Source: Paracoccaceae bacterium (GTDB taxonomy: Bacteria > Pseudomonadota > Alphaproteobacteria > Rhodobacterales > Rhodobacteraceae). Taken from it: a DNA stretch of 64,000 bases. Both the position numbers and the translations under genes were made by a program. The first letter of the stretch is position 1, and each line of letters starts with the position of its first letter. The notes below the pieces were generated by a model. It was not told where the DNA came from. It saw only the letters and a list, made by a program, of their open reading frames with translations, and ran no database searches. Below are positions 37,562 through 45,151 of this stretch, in pieces. The stretch lies in assembly GCA_002708925.1 (NCBI GenBank), contig PAPN01000007.1, positions 130,885 to 194,884 on the forward strand, in the 5' to 3' direction.

Positions 37562-38274
37562 ACGGGGACGGCGGCGGACAGACGCTCTTGTACCAGACCG
37601 GCCAGACGGGCCACGTCTGAGCGGCACGAGCGGCCCTGCATCCGCGCGATCGTCAGCGCCTCTCCGGCTGTTACCAATGGCGCATCCGCCGCGCTGCGGG
37701 CAATGCCGGTGATGAACTGCGCCACGTAATCCAGCACTTTTTCGTCCGATCCGTCGCACAGCAGCTCGGCCGCGTGGGCCAGATCATCGCGATAGGCCAG
37801 CGTATCGGGCGAGACCAATTCCTCGTTCACGACGCGCGGGCCCATGGGGCGTTGATCTTCGGGCAGATGAGACAGGATCAGTTCTTGGAATTGCGATAGC
37901 GAATGGGCGGGTTTGGGCAGAAACCCATCCGCCCCGGCCTGCGTGCACAGATCATGGGCCAGGTCATCGCCGCTGGTGCCCAGAATGACGGGGATGCGCG
38001 GGCGCATCTGATGCGCGGCCTCGATCAGCTGCGTGCCGTCCCCGTCCGGCAGGCCCAGATCCACGATCAGCACGGTGGGGCGGTAGACTTGCAAATGGCG
38101 CTGCGCAGCGGACAGGCTGTCCGCCCGCCGGATCCGCGCCCCAGAGCGCACGCAGAGCAGGCGCATCGCCTCGCAGGCAAAGCGGCTATCCTCGACCACC
38201 AGAATCGTTACCCCCAGCAAGGGCCGGGCGGGCGTCGGGAAACGGTTGATTTGGAATAGCTCACGGTCGTCCAT
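37558..38274 (-). CDS. response regulator with receiver domain
   Basis: The product is 238 residues from ATG 38274 (MDDRELFQIN), with AAGAGGA upstream. The receiver domain spans about 20-140: acidic VVEDSR, the phospho-acceptor Asp in LIVDLGLPDGDG, a Thr in ILGTSGDD and Lys in GFLPKPAHS. The C-terminal part (about 150-238) is helical with no recognised DNA-binding or enzyme domain, so its output may be protein-protein contact. No histidine kinase is adjacent. Confidence 0.78.
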   Translation of the reverse strand: MDDRELFQINRFPTPARPLLGVTILVVEDSRFACEAMRLLCVRSGARIRRADSLSAAQRHLQVYRPTVLIVDLGLPDGDGTQLIEAAHQMRPRIPVILGTSGDDLAHDLCTQAGADGFLPKPAHSLSQFQELILSHLPEDQRPMGPRVVNEELVSPDTLAYRDDLAHAAELLCDGSDEKVLDYVAQFITGIARSAADAPLVTAGEALTIARMQGRSCRSDVARLAGLVQERLSAAVPV

Positions 38275-38426
38275 TCTGGCATCCTCTTGTGGGTCATGCG
38301 ACTCACCATGGCGCAGGGTTGGTGAATTCTGCGTTAACGCGCCCACCGGATGCGACCCCCCGCCGCTTGCGCATCGGGTTTCGGCCCGCCATAACTGCGC
38401 GCAACTTTATTCCAAAGGAGACCCCC

Positions 38427-38831
38427 ATGATTGGCCGCCTGAATCACGTTGCAATCGCCGTTCCCGACCTGGAGGCAGCATCCGAACAATATCGCTCCGC
38501 GCTGGGGGCCAAGGTGAACCCGCCGCAGGACGAGCCCGACCACGGCGTGACCGTGGTGTTCATCGAACTGCCCAACACCAAAATCGAGCTGCTCTATCCG
38601 CTGGGGGAAAATTCGCCCATTCAGGGCTTTCTGGACAAGAACCCCTCGGGCGGGATTCACCATGTCTGCTATGAGGTCGATGACATCCTGGCCGCGCGCG
38701 ATCAGCTGAAGGCCACCGGCCTGCGCGTTCTGGGCAATGGCGAGCCCAAGATCGGGGCCCACGGCAAGCCCGTGCTGTTCCTGCACCCCAAAGACATGAA
38801 CGGCTGCCTGGTCGAGCTGGAGCAAGTCTGA
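38427..38831 (+). CDS. mce: methylmalonyl-CoA epimerase
   Basis: A 134-residue vicinal-oxygen-chelate protein. Metal ligands appear in LNHVAIAVPD (His), IELLYPLGE (Glu), GGIHHVCYEV (His) and the C-terminal NGCLVELEQV (Glu). The length and order match methylmalonyl-CoA epimerase, which converts the (S) to (R) form before the mutase. AAAGGAG precedes the ATG. The mutase genes are not here, but meaB, which protects the mutase, lies 20 kb away. The stop overlaps the next start. Confidence 0.9.
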   Translation: MIGRLNHVAIAVPDLEAASEQYRSALGAKVNPPQDEPDHGVTVVFIELPNTKIELLYPLGENSPIQGFLDKNPSGGIHHVCYEVDDILAARDQLKATGLRVLGNGEPKIGAHGKPVLFLHPKDMNGCLVELEQV

Positions 38832-39103
38832 TGTCCATTACCTCGGCCATCGTTCTGTTCGCGGTGATCTGGTTTATGACCTTTCTCATTGCGATTCCGA
38901 TCCGTCTGAAGACGCAAGGGGACGTTGGCAAGGTTGTGCCGGGCACTCATGCCGGTGCGCCCGAGCATCATCAGCTGAAGAAAAAGGCGATCATCACCAC
39001 GATTGTCGCCGCCGTGCTGTGGTGCATCATCACGGCGATCATCCTGTCGGGCTGGATCACTGTGCGGGATCTGGATTGGTTCAACCGGATGAACCCGGCC
39101 TGA
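38831..39103 (+). CDS. DUF1467 family membrane protein
   Basis: A 90-residue protein with two membrane helices (about 5-25 and 52-73). The segment WFMTFLIAIPIRLKTQGD and GTHAGAPEHHQLKKKA between them mark DUF1467, a family common in alphaproteobacteria and often found beside methylmalonyl-CoA epimerase. The function is unknown. Its ATG overlaps the epimerase stop (TGATG), so the pair is coupled. A terminator follows. Confidence 0.83.
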   Translation: MSITSAIVLFAVIWFMTFLIAIPIRLKTQGDVGKVVPGTHAGAPEHHQLKKKAIITTIVAAVLWCIITAIILSGWITVRDLDWFNRMNPA

Positions 39104-39129
39104 TACGCGCCAGAGCGGCGTATTTTCTG

Positions 39130-39164
39130 CCCCCGCCACTGTGTGTTCCTGTGGCGGGGGTTTT
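39130..39164 (+). terminator. intrinsic terminator after the DUF1467 gene
   Basis: CCCCCGCCAC (39130-39139) and GTGGCGGGGG (39151-39160) form a perfect 10-bp stem, followed by TTTT. Confidence 0.88.
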
Positions 39165-39203
39165 CTGTTCTGTGGGATCCGCCTGGCCGGATCTGTCCGG
39201 GCA

Positions 39204-39929
39204 TTACCGGAATGTCTGACGCTGGCTGCCCGTGACTGCGTGGAAAATATGGGTAAACGTGGCTGCTCCTAAAATCGGGATGACCAGATTCAGCAAAGGC
39301 AAGGACAGCGGCATCGCCATCAGCGTGCCGGCCAGCCAGATTGTGCCTCGGTGCTGTTTGCGCAGGTCTTTGGCGCCCTGACGGCCCACGCGGCGAATGG
39401 CGGCCAGGGTGAAATACTCCATCCCCAGCAGGAACCCGTTCAGCCCCCAGAAAATGAACAGCGAAAACGGCGTAAACACCGGGATGATATAGAGGATCAG
39501 CGCAATCGTGTTGGCCGCGATCAGAAGGCCCAGAAAATTCACCGTGTCCTTCAATGCTTCGCCAAAGGGGACTTTGGTGGCGGGGGGCAGATGGGGGTAG
39601 TGCCTGTCCTCGACGGCCTGGGCAACCTCGTCCAGAAACATCGAGGTAATGGCCGAAGCCACGGGCACCATCAGAAACACCGACAGGATCAGCATCAAAA
39701 ACAGGCTGGACCAGCCCAGCAGATCATCCAGCCAGGTGACCTCTCCGATAATAGGCAGCGTGGCGGTGTCCCCGGTGGACCATTGCAAGAACCACAGGAA
39801 CGCGGCGTAGACGGCGATCAGCAGGGCAAAGGTCAGGCCGACCCCCAGAAACAGCACCTTGCGGAAGCGGCGGTCTCCGATTTGGCCAAGGGTGCGCGCA
39901 AAAGCGCCAAGGATCATTCCGATTGCCAT
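39204..39929 (-). CDS. EI24 domain membrane protein (CysZ-like)
   Basis: A 241-residue protein with four to five membrane helices. The EI24/CysZ family is suggested by DEVAQAVEDRHYPHLPPA after the second helix pair and by FFWGLNGFLLGMEYFTLAA-like residues (IFWGLNGFLLGMEYFTLAA). CysZ proteins import sulfate, but alphaproteobacterial EI24 proteins are not well studied, so transport of sulfate is not assured. Its start lies inside the end of the nitroreductase gene (16-base overlap), so the two are co-expressed. Confidence 0.75.
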   Translation of the reverse strand: MAIGMILGAFARTLGQIGDRRFRKVLFLGVGLTFALLIAVYAAFLWFLQWSTGDTATLPIIGEVTWLDDLLGWSSLFLMLILSVFLMVPVASAITSMFLDEVAQAVEDRHYPHLPPATKVPFGEALKDTVNFLGLLIAANTIALILYIIPVFTPFSLFIFWGLNGFLLGMEYFTLAAIRRVGRQGAKDLRKQHRGTIWLAGTLMAMPLSLPLLNLVIPILGAATFTHIFHAVTGSQRQTFR

Positions 39930-40489
39930 GTGACGATGCTTTCCAGATCGGGACGGGGGCGTTCGGGCGGGGCCATTTTTTCGGTGCCGATATGGATGAA
40001 ACCCGCGACACGTTCGTTTTCGGACAGGCCCAGACCCTGGGCCATGAAGGTGCGGTCATGGCTAGGCCAGCCGCTTAGCCAGTTCGCCCCCCACCCCGAG
40101 GCCAGCGCCGCATTCAGCAGCGCCAGACAGGCCGCCCCGGCCGAGTAGGTCAGCTCAAGCGGGGGGACTTTATCGCTGTTTTTTTGCACCTCGATCACGG
40201 CAATGGCCAGATCGCTGGTGTCGAACTGCATGGGGCCTTTCAGCACCTTGTCCTCGGGCAGGTCCAGCGCGGCGGCGCGGGTGCGGGCCAGATCGCCCAG
40301 CCGGCGCAGCGCGCCCTTTTCCAGCACGATAAAGCGCCAGGGCTCCAGCTTGCCATGATCGGGGGTGCGCGCGGCGGCGGTCAGGATCGGCGTCAGCTGA
40401 TCGCGGGTGGGCACGGGGGCGATCAGGGTTTTCTGGGGACGCGAGCGCCGCGTCAGCAGAAACTCCAGGGCTGCTGTATTCTTTTCCAT
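39914..40489 (-). CDS. nitroreductase family protein (YdjA-like)
   Basis: A 191-residue flavoprotein. The FMN-binding start is LLTRRSRPQKTL, and AARTPDHGKLEPWRFIVLE is the hallmark of the short YdjA branch. A later ASGWGANWLSGWPS and HIGTEKMAPPERPRP complete the family pattern. Such enzymes use NAD(P)H to reduce nitro compounds or quinones; the natural substrate is unknown. It begins a two-gene unit with the EI24 gene. Confidence 0.83.
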   Translation of the reverse strand: MEKNTAALEFLLTRRSRPQKTLIAPVPTRDQLTPILTAAARTPDHGKLEPWRFIVLEKGALRRLGDLARTRAAALDLPEDKVLKGPMQFDTSDLAIAVIEVQKNSDKVPPLELTYSAGAACLALLNAALASGWGANWLSGWPSHDRTFMAQGLGLSENERVAGFIHIGTEKMAPPERPRPDLESIVTWQSE

Positions 40490-40550
40490 AATGTCCTTGT
40501 TCCTATGCGTTGCGCCTTATTTCGGGGTTTGGCAGCGCGGGTTCAACCCG

Positions 40551-41657
40551 TCACAGCCCCAATTCCAGCGCCATTTCTGTTATCAACTGGCTGAAGACCG
40601 CATTCATACGGTCGCTGGGCTGGCGTTTGGCAACGGTGTCGGCCATCGGATCGGGGGCCGTTTTATCGCTGCCTGACATTTCCTCCAGTACGGCATGGCC
40701 GCAGAAGGGAACGTAGGCCTCGGAATAGCCGCCTTCGTGCACCATCACAAGCTTGCTGCCGCACAGAGCCTGTGCAGCGGCCATCACCTGCCGTGTCATC
40801 AGCCGGAAGGTTTCCGCTGTACACAGCTGCCGGGCGATCGGATCGAAAATCCCGGCGTCAAAGCCGCAGGCGATGATAATCACATCGGGGCGGAACTGGT
40901 GCAGAGCGGGTAGGGTGATGCGCTCCATTGCCTCCAGATAGCCGACATGCCCCACCCCCGAGGGCAGCGGCACGTTGATATTATACCCTTCCCCCGCGCC
41001 CGATCCGCGATCCTGCAAGGCGCCGGTGTCCAGCGGATAGTTCCATTCCTGATGCAGGCTGATCGTCAGCACGTCGCTGCGATCATAGAACACGGCCTCG
41101 GTGCCGTTGCCATGGTGCACGTCCCAGTCGATGACGGCAAAGCGCCGGGCCAGGCCGGCGGCGCGGGCGGCTTCGATTGCGATGCCGATGTTATTGAGCA
41201 GGCAGAACCCGTTGGGCCAATCGGGCAGGCAATGATGCCCCGGCGGGCGCGACAGCGCATAGGCATTCTTCAGATCACCGGTCAGCACATCGGCCAGAGC
41301 GCCCTTTGCCAGCCCGGCCGACAGGGCCGCGATTTCGAACCCGCCCCTGGCAAAAGGTGTCCGCAGGCCCAGCTCGCCCCCGCCGGCATCGGACAGTTCC
41401 CTGAAGGCCGTCAGATAGGTTTCGGGATGAACGCGGGCCAGATCCTCCCATGTGGCGGCGGGGGCGTGGCGCATCTGCATGTCGCCGATCAGCCCCGAGA
41501 CCTCGATCAGGTTTTTCAGCCGCCGCTTTGTTTCGGGGTTTTCCGGCAATCCGCCCGCCGCCAGAGGCTGCACGAAATCGCCCAGCGGCAATGTCAGCGC
41601 ATAGTTGCCGCCCGCGTGCCAGAAACATTTCTCATCCCAATAAAACCCGGTTGCCAT
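40551..41657 (-). CDS. histone deacetylase-like amidohydrolase
   Basis: A 368-residue zinc amidohydrolase of the class II histone deacetylase/acetylpolyamine amidohydrolase superfamily. The active site is complete: tandem His in RPPGHHCLPD, metal ligands Asp and His in IDWDVHHGNGTE, Asp in CGFDAGIFDP, and a Gly-Gly-Tyr in HEGGYSEAY. Bacterial members deacetylate acetylpolyamines or similar small amides; true protein targets are possible but unproven. It stands alone on the minus strand. Confidence 0.85.
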   Translation of the reverse strand: MATGFYWDEKCFWHAGGNYALTLPLGDFVQPLAAGGLPENPETKRRLKNLIEVSGLIGDMQMRHAPAATWEDLARVHPETYLTAFRELSDAGGGELGLRTPFARGGFEIAALSAGLAKGALADVLTGDLKNAYALSRPPGHHCLPDWPNGFCLLNNIGIAIEAARAAGLARRFAVIDWDVHHGNGTEAVFYDRSDVLTISLHQEWNYPLDTGALQDRGSGAGEGYNINVPLPSGVGHVGYLEAMERITLPALHQFRPDVIIIACGFDAGIFDPIARQLCTAETFRLMTRQVMAAAQALCGSKLVMVHEGGYSEAYVPFCGHAVLEEMSGSDKTAPDPMADTVAKRQPSDRMNAVFSQLITEMALELGL

Positions 41658-41738
41658 GCTGGTCTCCGCTTTTGTTCAGGGGTAACTATTTCCTGCCCGC
41701 TATCGGATGTAAATGCGGAGAACTACGGGAAAATCGGG

Positions 41739-41987
41739 ATGCAGACCCTGACACATCTGGCCGCTTCGGGCGCTGAAATCGCAGTGCGGGTGACCCCCAG
41801 GGCCGCGCGCAATGCGGTGCTGATAAAAGAGGGCCAGATCCGTATTTACGTGACCACTGTGCCCGAGGGCGGCAAGGCGAATGCCGCCGTTCAGAAACTT
41901 CTGGCCAAGGCCTTGGGCGTGGCCAAAACGCGGCTGACCCTGATCCGGGGCGCCAGCAGCCGGGACAAGATATTCCGGCTGGATTAG
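41739..41987 (+). CDS. DUF167 (YggU) family protein
   Basis: An 82-residue protein with the YggU/DUF167 motifs: IAVRVTPRAARNAV, VPEGGKANAAVQKLLAKALG and LIRGASSRDK. The family is conserved in all domains and its function is unknown. The start ATG 41739 lies close to the divergent amidohydrolase gene. Its stop overlaps the convergent next gene by 4 bases. Confidence 0.85.
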   Translation: MQTLTHLAASGAEIAVRVTPRAARNAVLIKEGQIRIYVTTVPEGGKANAAVQKLLAKALGVAKTRLTLIRGASSRDKIFRLD

Positions 41988-42226
41988 TCCTTTTTCTCGC
42001 GTACGCGCTGATAGACACCCTCGGGCAGGTCCAGCGCGGCCGATAGATCCTTGAGCTGCGCAATCGACAGGGTGATCCGCTCGACCAGCTCGGTGCGCGG
42101 GTCCAGCTGTTCAATCACGATACAGTCTTCGAAGGCATTGATCGTCACGTCCTCTTGCAGGTTCGGCGTGCCTTCGTCGATCAGCGTGATGACCGTCGCG
42201 TCAAAGTCGTGTTCGATTGAAAACAT
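41984..42226 (-). CDS. conserved small protein of unknown function
   Basis: An 80-residue acidic protein from ATG 42226 (MFSIEHDFDATVITLIDEG). The first half is a two-strand beta meander with charged turns (TVITLIDEG, CIVIEQLD), the second a helix ending in basic residues (VYQRVREKKD). It has no cysteines or signal peptide. I do not know the family. It is tail-to-tail with the DUF167 gene and its 5' end is next to the M48 gene. Confidence 0.65.
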   Translation of the reverse strand: MFSIEHDFDATVITLIDEGTPNLQEDVTINAFEDCIVIEQLDPRTELVERITLSIAQLKDLSAALDLPEGVYQRVREKKD

Positions 42227-42323
42227 GGTCTTTGTTCGCCTTTTCGGTTGGGTGGTGGGCTTGTCCCCTGCGTGCCATGGTGGCAGTTTGTCCGGCAGGA
42301 CAAAAGGCAAAAGGGTGTCGGAT

Positions 42324-43001
42324 ATGAAGAAGTTGGTCTTGGTACTGGCCATGGCCCTGGCCGGCTGTATGCAAACCGTGCCAGAGCAGCGCCCTCAGGT
42401 GACGGCGCGGGAACAGGCGGAGCTGGACGCGCGGGCCAAATCCGCCGCGACCCGGTTCCAATCGGTGATCAATCGGATCGAGCCCGTGGCCGAGGCCGAA
42501 TGCAAGCGCCGCACCACGGGTGTGAATTGCGACTACCAGATCGTCGTCGATGACCAGAGCCCCTATGAAAACGCCTTTCAGACCGAGAACAGCCAGGGCC
42601 GTCCGATTCTGGCCTTTACGATTCCGCTGCTGATGAACGTGCGCAACAATGACGAACTGGCCCTGATCATGGGCCACGAGGCCGCGCATCACATTCATGG
42701 CCATCTGGAGCAGAAACAGGGTAATGCGCTGGCCGGAGCCATCCTGTTCGGGCTGATCGGGGCCGCAGCGGGGGTGGATGCAACCGGGCTGGGCGCAGAT
42801 ATCGGTGGCCGGGCCTATTCCAAAGAATTTGAGCTTCAGGCCGATAAGCTGGGCACAGTGATCACCAAACGTGCAGGCTATGATCCGGTGCGCGGGGCCG
42901 AGTATTTTGTCCGCGTGCCCGATCCGGGCAACCGTTTTCTGGGTACTCATCCGCCGAATGCCCAGCGGATCGAGGTGATCAAAACCGCCGCCAGGGGATA
43001 A
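42324..43001 (+). CDS. M48 family metalloprotease lipoprotein
   Basis: A 225-residue protein. The N-terminus is a lipoprotein signal with lipobox LAGC near residue 15. The zinc site HEAAH is at 118-122 (GHEAAHHIHGH), and a third ligand Glu lies in the EFELQADKLG helix. This is a compact M48 peptidase related to LoiP/YcaL and BepA types, which act in outer-membrane protein quality control. ATG 42324 has only a weak SD (GGGTGTCGG). It is followed 3 bases later by the Impact-type gene. Confidence 0.85.
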   Translation: MKKLVLVLAMALAGCMQTVPEQRPQVTAREQAELDARAKSAATRFQSVINRIEPVAEAECKRRTTGVNCDYQIVVDDQSPYENAFQTENSQGRPILAFTIPLLMNVRNNDELALIMGHEAAHHIHGHLEQKQGNALAGAILFGLIGAAAGVDATGLGADIGGRAYSKEFELQADKLGTVITKRAGYDPVRGAEYFVRVPDPGNRFLGTHPPNAQRIEVIKTAARG

Positions 43002-43004
43002 GTC

Positions 43005-43358
43005 TTGCTGCAATTGGAAAATGTCGTCAGCGACCGCGGGTCGCGCTATGCGGTGTCGGGTGGGGCTGTGGGCTCGGCTGCGGATGTGGCGGCGTTTCTG
43101 AAACAGCTTAAACGCGGCAAGCGCTATGCCAAGGCCACGCATAACACCTGGGCGGTGCTGTATTCAGGCGGGGCTCAGGCCAAGAACGACGATGGCGAAT
43201 CCGGTGCCGGCATGGTGATTTTGCGAATGCTGGAACGCGAGGGGCTGACCGATCATATCGTTGTGGTGACACGCTGGTATGGTGGCAAACATTTAGGCGG
43301 GGATCGCTTTCGCCATGTGCAAACCTGCGTTCGGGCCTATCTGGACGCGCTGGATTGA
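43005..43358 (+). CDS. Impact N-terminal (YigZ/UPF0029) family protein
   Basis: A 117-residue protein made only of the Impact N-terminal domain: NTWAVLYSGGAQAKNDDGESGAG and VVTRWYGGKHLGGDRFRHV. YigZ has a second domain of about 90 residues that is missing here. The start is TTG 43005 (TTG CTG CAA), directly after the M48 stop codon. The family is conserved and its role is uncertain, possibly in translation control. Confidence 0.75.
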   Translation: MLQLENVVSDRGSRYAVSGGAVGSAADVAAFLKQLKRGKRYAKATHNTWAVLYSGGAQAKNDDGESGAGMVILRMLEREGLTDHIVVVTRWYGGKHLGGDRFRHVQTCVRAYLDALD

Positions 43359-43508
43359 CCTGAACCAAGGCCGCCCGCCGCCTCGCCCCCTGGCTTTTGC
43401 TCATCGGCTGAAGGGCGCCTAGGGCCTTTGCCGATTGATCCGTATCAAGGCGCGCCCCGCAGCGCGTGTTGTAGTTTCGGCCCTGTTCACACCCCGAAGG
43501 AGCCCCGC

Positions 43509-43778
43509 TTGAAACCGCTTGGCGATCATAAAAAGCACTACTGGCTGGCCAAACGCATGGCCAAAACAACGGGTGCCGATCTGGTGGCGGCGTATCAGGC
43601 GGGCGAACTTGGGCAAGAGGAATGGGCACAGATGGTCCACAAATGCCGCGGATGCGACTGGGCCGAGGGCTGCGCGCGCTGGTTACGGAAAACGCCGACG
43701 GCGACGGATGTTCCCTCGACCTGTGTCAATTGCGGGCGTTTCACGGATCTGCAAGCCGACACTGACAAGAGGGTTTGA
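43509..43778 (+). CDS. DUF6455 family protein, copy 1
   Basis: An 89-residue protein with TTG start at 43509 behind AAGGAG. It contains a cysteine cluster, CRGCDWAEGCARWL, and a later CVNCGRF, the pattern of the small DUF6455 family. Four or five cysteines suggest zinc or an iron-sulfur site. It is the first of three tandem genes of the same family separated by 1 and 18 bases, so it likely arose by duplication. The function is unknown. Confidence 0.72.
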   Translation: MKPLGDHKKHYWLAKRMAKTTGADLVAAYQAGELGQEEWAQMVHKCRGCDWAEGCARWLRKTPTATDVPSTCVNCGRFTDLQADTDKRV

Positions 43779-43779
43779 A

Positions 43780-44043
43780 ATGGGCATTTTATTCTCGTTG
43801 GGCGATCCGGCCCGGCATTTCTGGCTGACGCGTTCGGTGGCGCGGATAATGGGCGTTAACCTGTCCGAAGCCATGAGCGAAGGCCGCCTGTCCGCGCAGG
43901 GCTATGCGCAGATGGTCACGCAGTGCCGCAAATGCCCCCTTGTCTCGCAATGCGAGAGCTGGCTGGCCCATTCGACCTCGGAAATCTCTCAGGCCCCCGA
44001 AGGATGCGCGAATGCCGCCATTCTGAATGGGCTGAAACATTAA
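43780..44043 (+). CDS. DUF6455 family protein, copy 2
   Basis: An 87-residue protein starting one base after the copy 1 stop. The cysteine motif CRKCPLVSQCESWLAHS and a later APEGCANAAIL repeat the family pattern. It opens MGILFSLGDPARHFW and a helix VARIMGVNLSEAMSEGRLS, which aligns with the TGADLVAAYQAGEL region of copy 1. The spacing of the last cysteine differs from copy 1, so the copies are old, not recent. The function is unknown. Confidence 0.72.
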   Translation: MGILFSLGDPARHFWLTRSVARIMGVNLSEAMSEGRLSAQGYAQMVTQCRKCPLVSQCESWLAHSTSEISQAPEGCANAAILNGLKH

Positions 44044-44061
44044 CCTCAAAGGAGACGCCCC

Positions 44062-44316
44062 ATGGGTATTTTTGACAAATTCGGCCGTCGGGCCTCGGTG
44101 ATGGGTAAAATGGCCGAAACCGTGGGCGTAGACTTCGCTGAGCAGGTGGCGCGAAATCCGGCGATGGCCAGCACATACCGCGAGGCGGTGATGCGCTGTG
44201 TGCATTGCACGCATGATGGCGCGTGCAAAAGCTGGATGGCCAAACACCCGCAGGCCGCGCACGCCCCCGATTATTGCCGCAACAAAGACCTGCTGGAGCG
44301 CCTGGCCGGCGAATAA
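44062..44316 (+). CDS. DUF6455 family protein, copy 3
   Basis: An 84-residue protein with AAAGGAG upstream. The cysteines are in CVHCTHDGACKSWMAKH and APDYCRNKDLLERL. It opens MGIFDKFGRRASVMGKMAETVGVDFAE, like copy 2. Together the three genes form a small array, each about 85-90 residues with a four-cysteine site. It converges with the DUF4405 gene. Confidence 0.72.
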   Translation: MGIFDKFGRRASVMGKMAETVGVDFAEQVARNPAMASTYREAVMRCVHCTHDGACKSWMAKHPQAAHAPDYCRNKDLLERLAGE

Positions 44317-44336
44317 CCCTGCGGGTTTGCGCCGTT

Positions 44337-44825
44337 TCAGGCTCCGGTCTGCAAGGACGCGGCCAAAAAGGCCGCCTGCCGGGTATCCCCGAAGGTCAGC
44401 TCGGATAGGGTCTGATCCGGGGTTGCCGCGTGGCCGGCATCGTTCAGGCGTTGCAGCAGCGTCGGAACATCGGTGTCCAGTAGGGGCGCGATCTCGTTGA
44501 GCGGCGCATTCACGACCATGTCGATGATCGCAAAATCCGGCCGGGCCTGTTGCTGCTGGGAAGCGGGAATAAAGGACGCCGCCAGCAATAGCGCGCAAAC
44601 CCCCATCACGCCCTTGGCCAGCGGCCGCTTGAAATAAAGCATGAACGCGCGCCAGTTCAGCACCACATGCAGCGCGACGGCACCGATCATCAACCAGCCC
44701 AGCCATTCATGCGCCAGTTTGTTGAATTGCGTATCGGCGTGGAAAAACATCAAAAGCCCCGTTACGGCCATGATCAGAAAGCTACCGATGGTCAGGGGGG
44801 TGGCGTATTTGCGAAGCGTGGACAT
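44337..44825 (-). CDS. DUF4405 family membrane protein
   Basis: A 162-residue protein with three membrane helices in the first 90 residues: TIGSFLIMAVTGLLMFF, LGWLMIGAVALHVVLNW and KGVMGVCALLLAASFI. Histidines in FFHADTQFNKLAHEWLG and ALHVVLNW could bind haem, as proposed for DUF4405 and related cytochrome-b-like proteins. A soluble tail (about 95-162) follows. Its start lies next to a long hairpin, so its transcript leader may be highly structured. Confidence 0.72.
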   Translation of the reverse strand: MSTLRKYATPLTIGSFLIMAVTGLLMFFHADTQFNKLAHEWLGWLMIGAVALHVVLNWRAFMLYFKRPLAKGVMGVCALLLAASFIPASQQQQARPDFAIIDMVVNAPLNEIAPLLDTDVPTLLQRLNDAGHAATPDQTLSELTFGDTRQAAFLAASLQTGA

Positions 44826-44850
44826 GGGGCACCTTTGGCTTGGAACAGGG

Positions 44851-44939
44851 TGTCTCCCTCGCGGGGGCGGACCGAAGAGGTCGCACTAACCCGGGCGCAC
44901 TGCCAGGCCTCTTCGATCCACACCCCGCGAGTGGAGACA
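44851..44939. repeat. 89-bp long imperfect inverted repeat
   Basis: TGTCTCC (44851-44857) faces GGAGACA (44933-44939), CTCGCGGGG (44858-44866) faces CCCCGCGAG (44923-44931), GGA faces TCC, and CGAAGAGG (44873-44880) faces CCTCTTCG (44908-44915). About 27 base pairs result, with a 27-base loop at 44881-44907. It lies in the gap between two divergent genes and is too long for a terminator. A MITE-like element or a structured leader of the DUF4405 gene are both possible. Confidence 0.55.
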
Positions 44940-45151
44940 TGGCTAATACGCAGCCCCTTGCAGGTTCCGTCGCAGGTTTTTGCGTTTATTTTTGAGAAAG
45001 AGAAAAAGTGGCAGAAACTAGACTTTACCGGCTTTTGTGGTAGAAAGTCTCGTCGTAAGTCCCATATCTACTATCCGCACTGTGTTAGACGTTCTTGTGT
45101 TTTCAGAGACTGCATTCCTGAGGTCTGCGCAGTTAAATTCAAAGGTGTGAA
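44940..45151. other. AT-rich gap between the long hairpin and the low-GC orphan gene
   Basis: With the hairpin, 44826-45151 is a 326-base gene-free stretch. The GC content drops after 44980. The only motif I see is a small CGCA/TGCG hairpin with a T-rich tail (44971-44995), which could terminate a plus-strand transcript of the hairpin. No other gene is seen. Confidence 0.35.

Noticed and set aside
40947..41738. 346-residue frame that includes DUF167
   Set aside because: Only the last 82 residues match the family; the rest is the antisense of the deacetylase-like gene.
44851..44939. Integron attC site or tmRNA/6S RNA at the long hairpin
   Set aside because: No paired GTTRRRY/RYYYAAC ends for attC, and no tmRNA or 6S core motif; left as an unexplained repeat.
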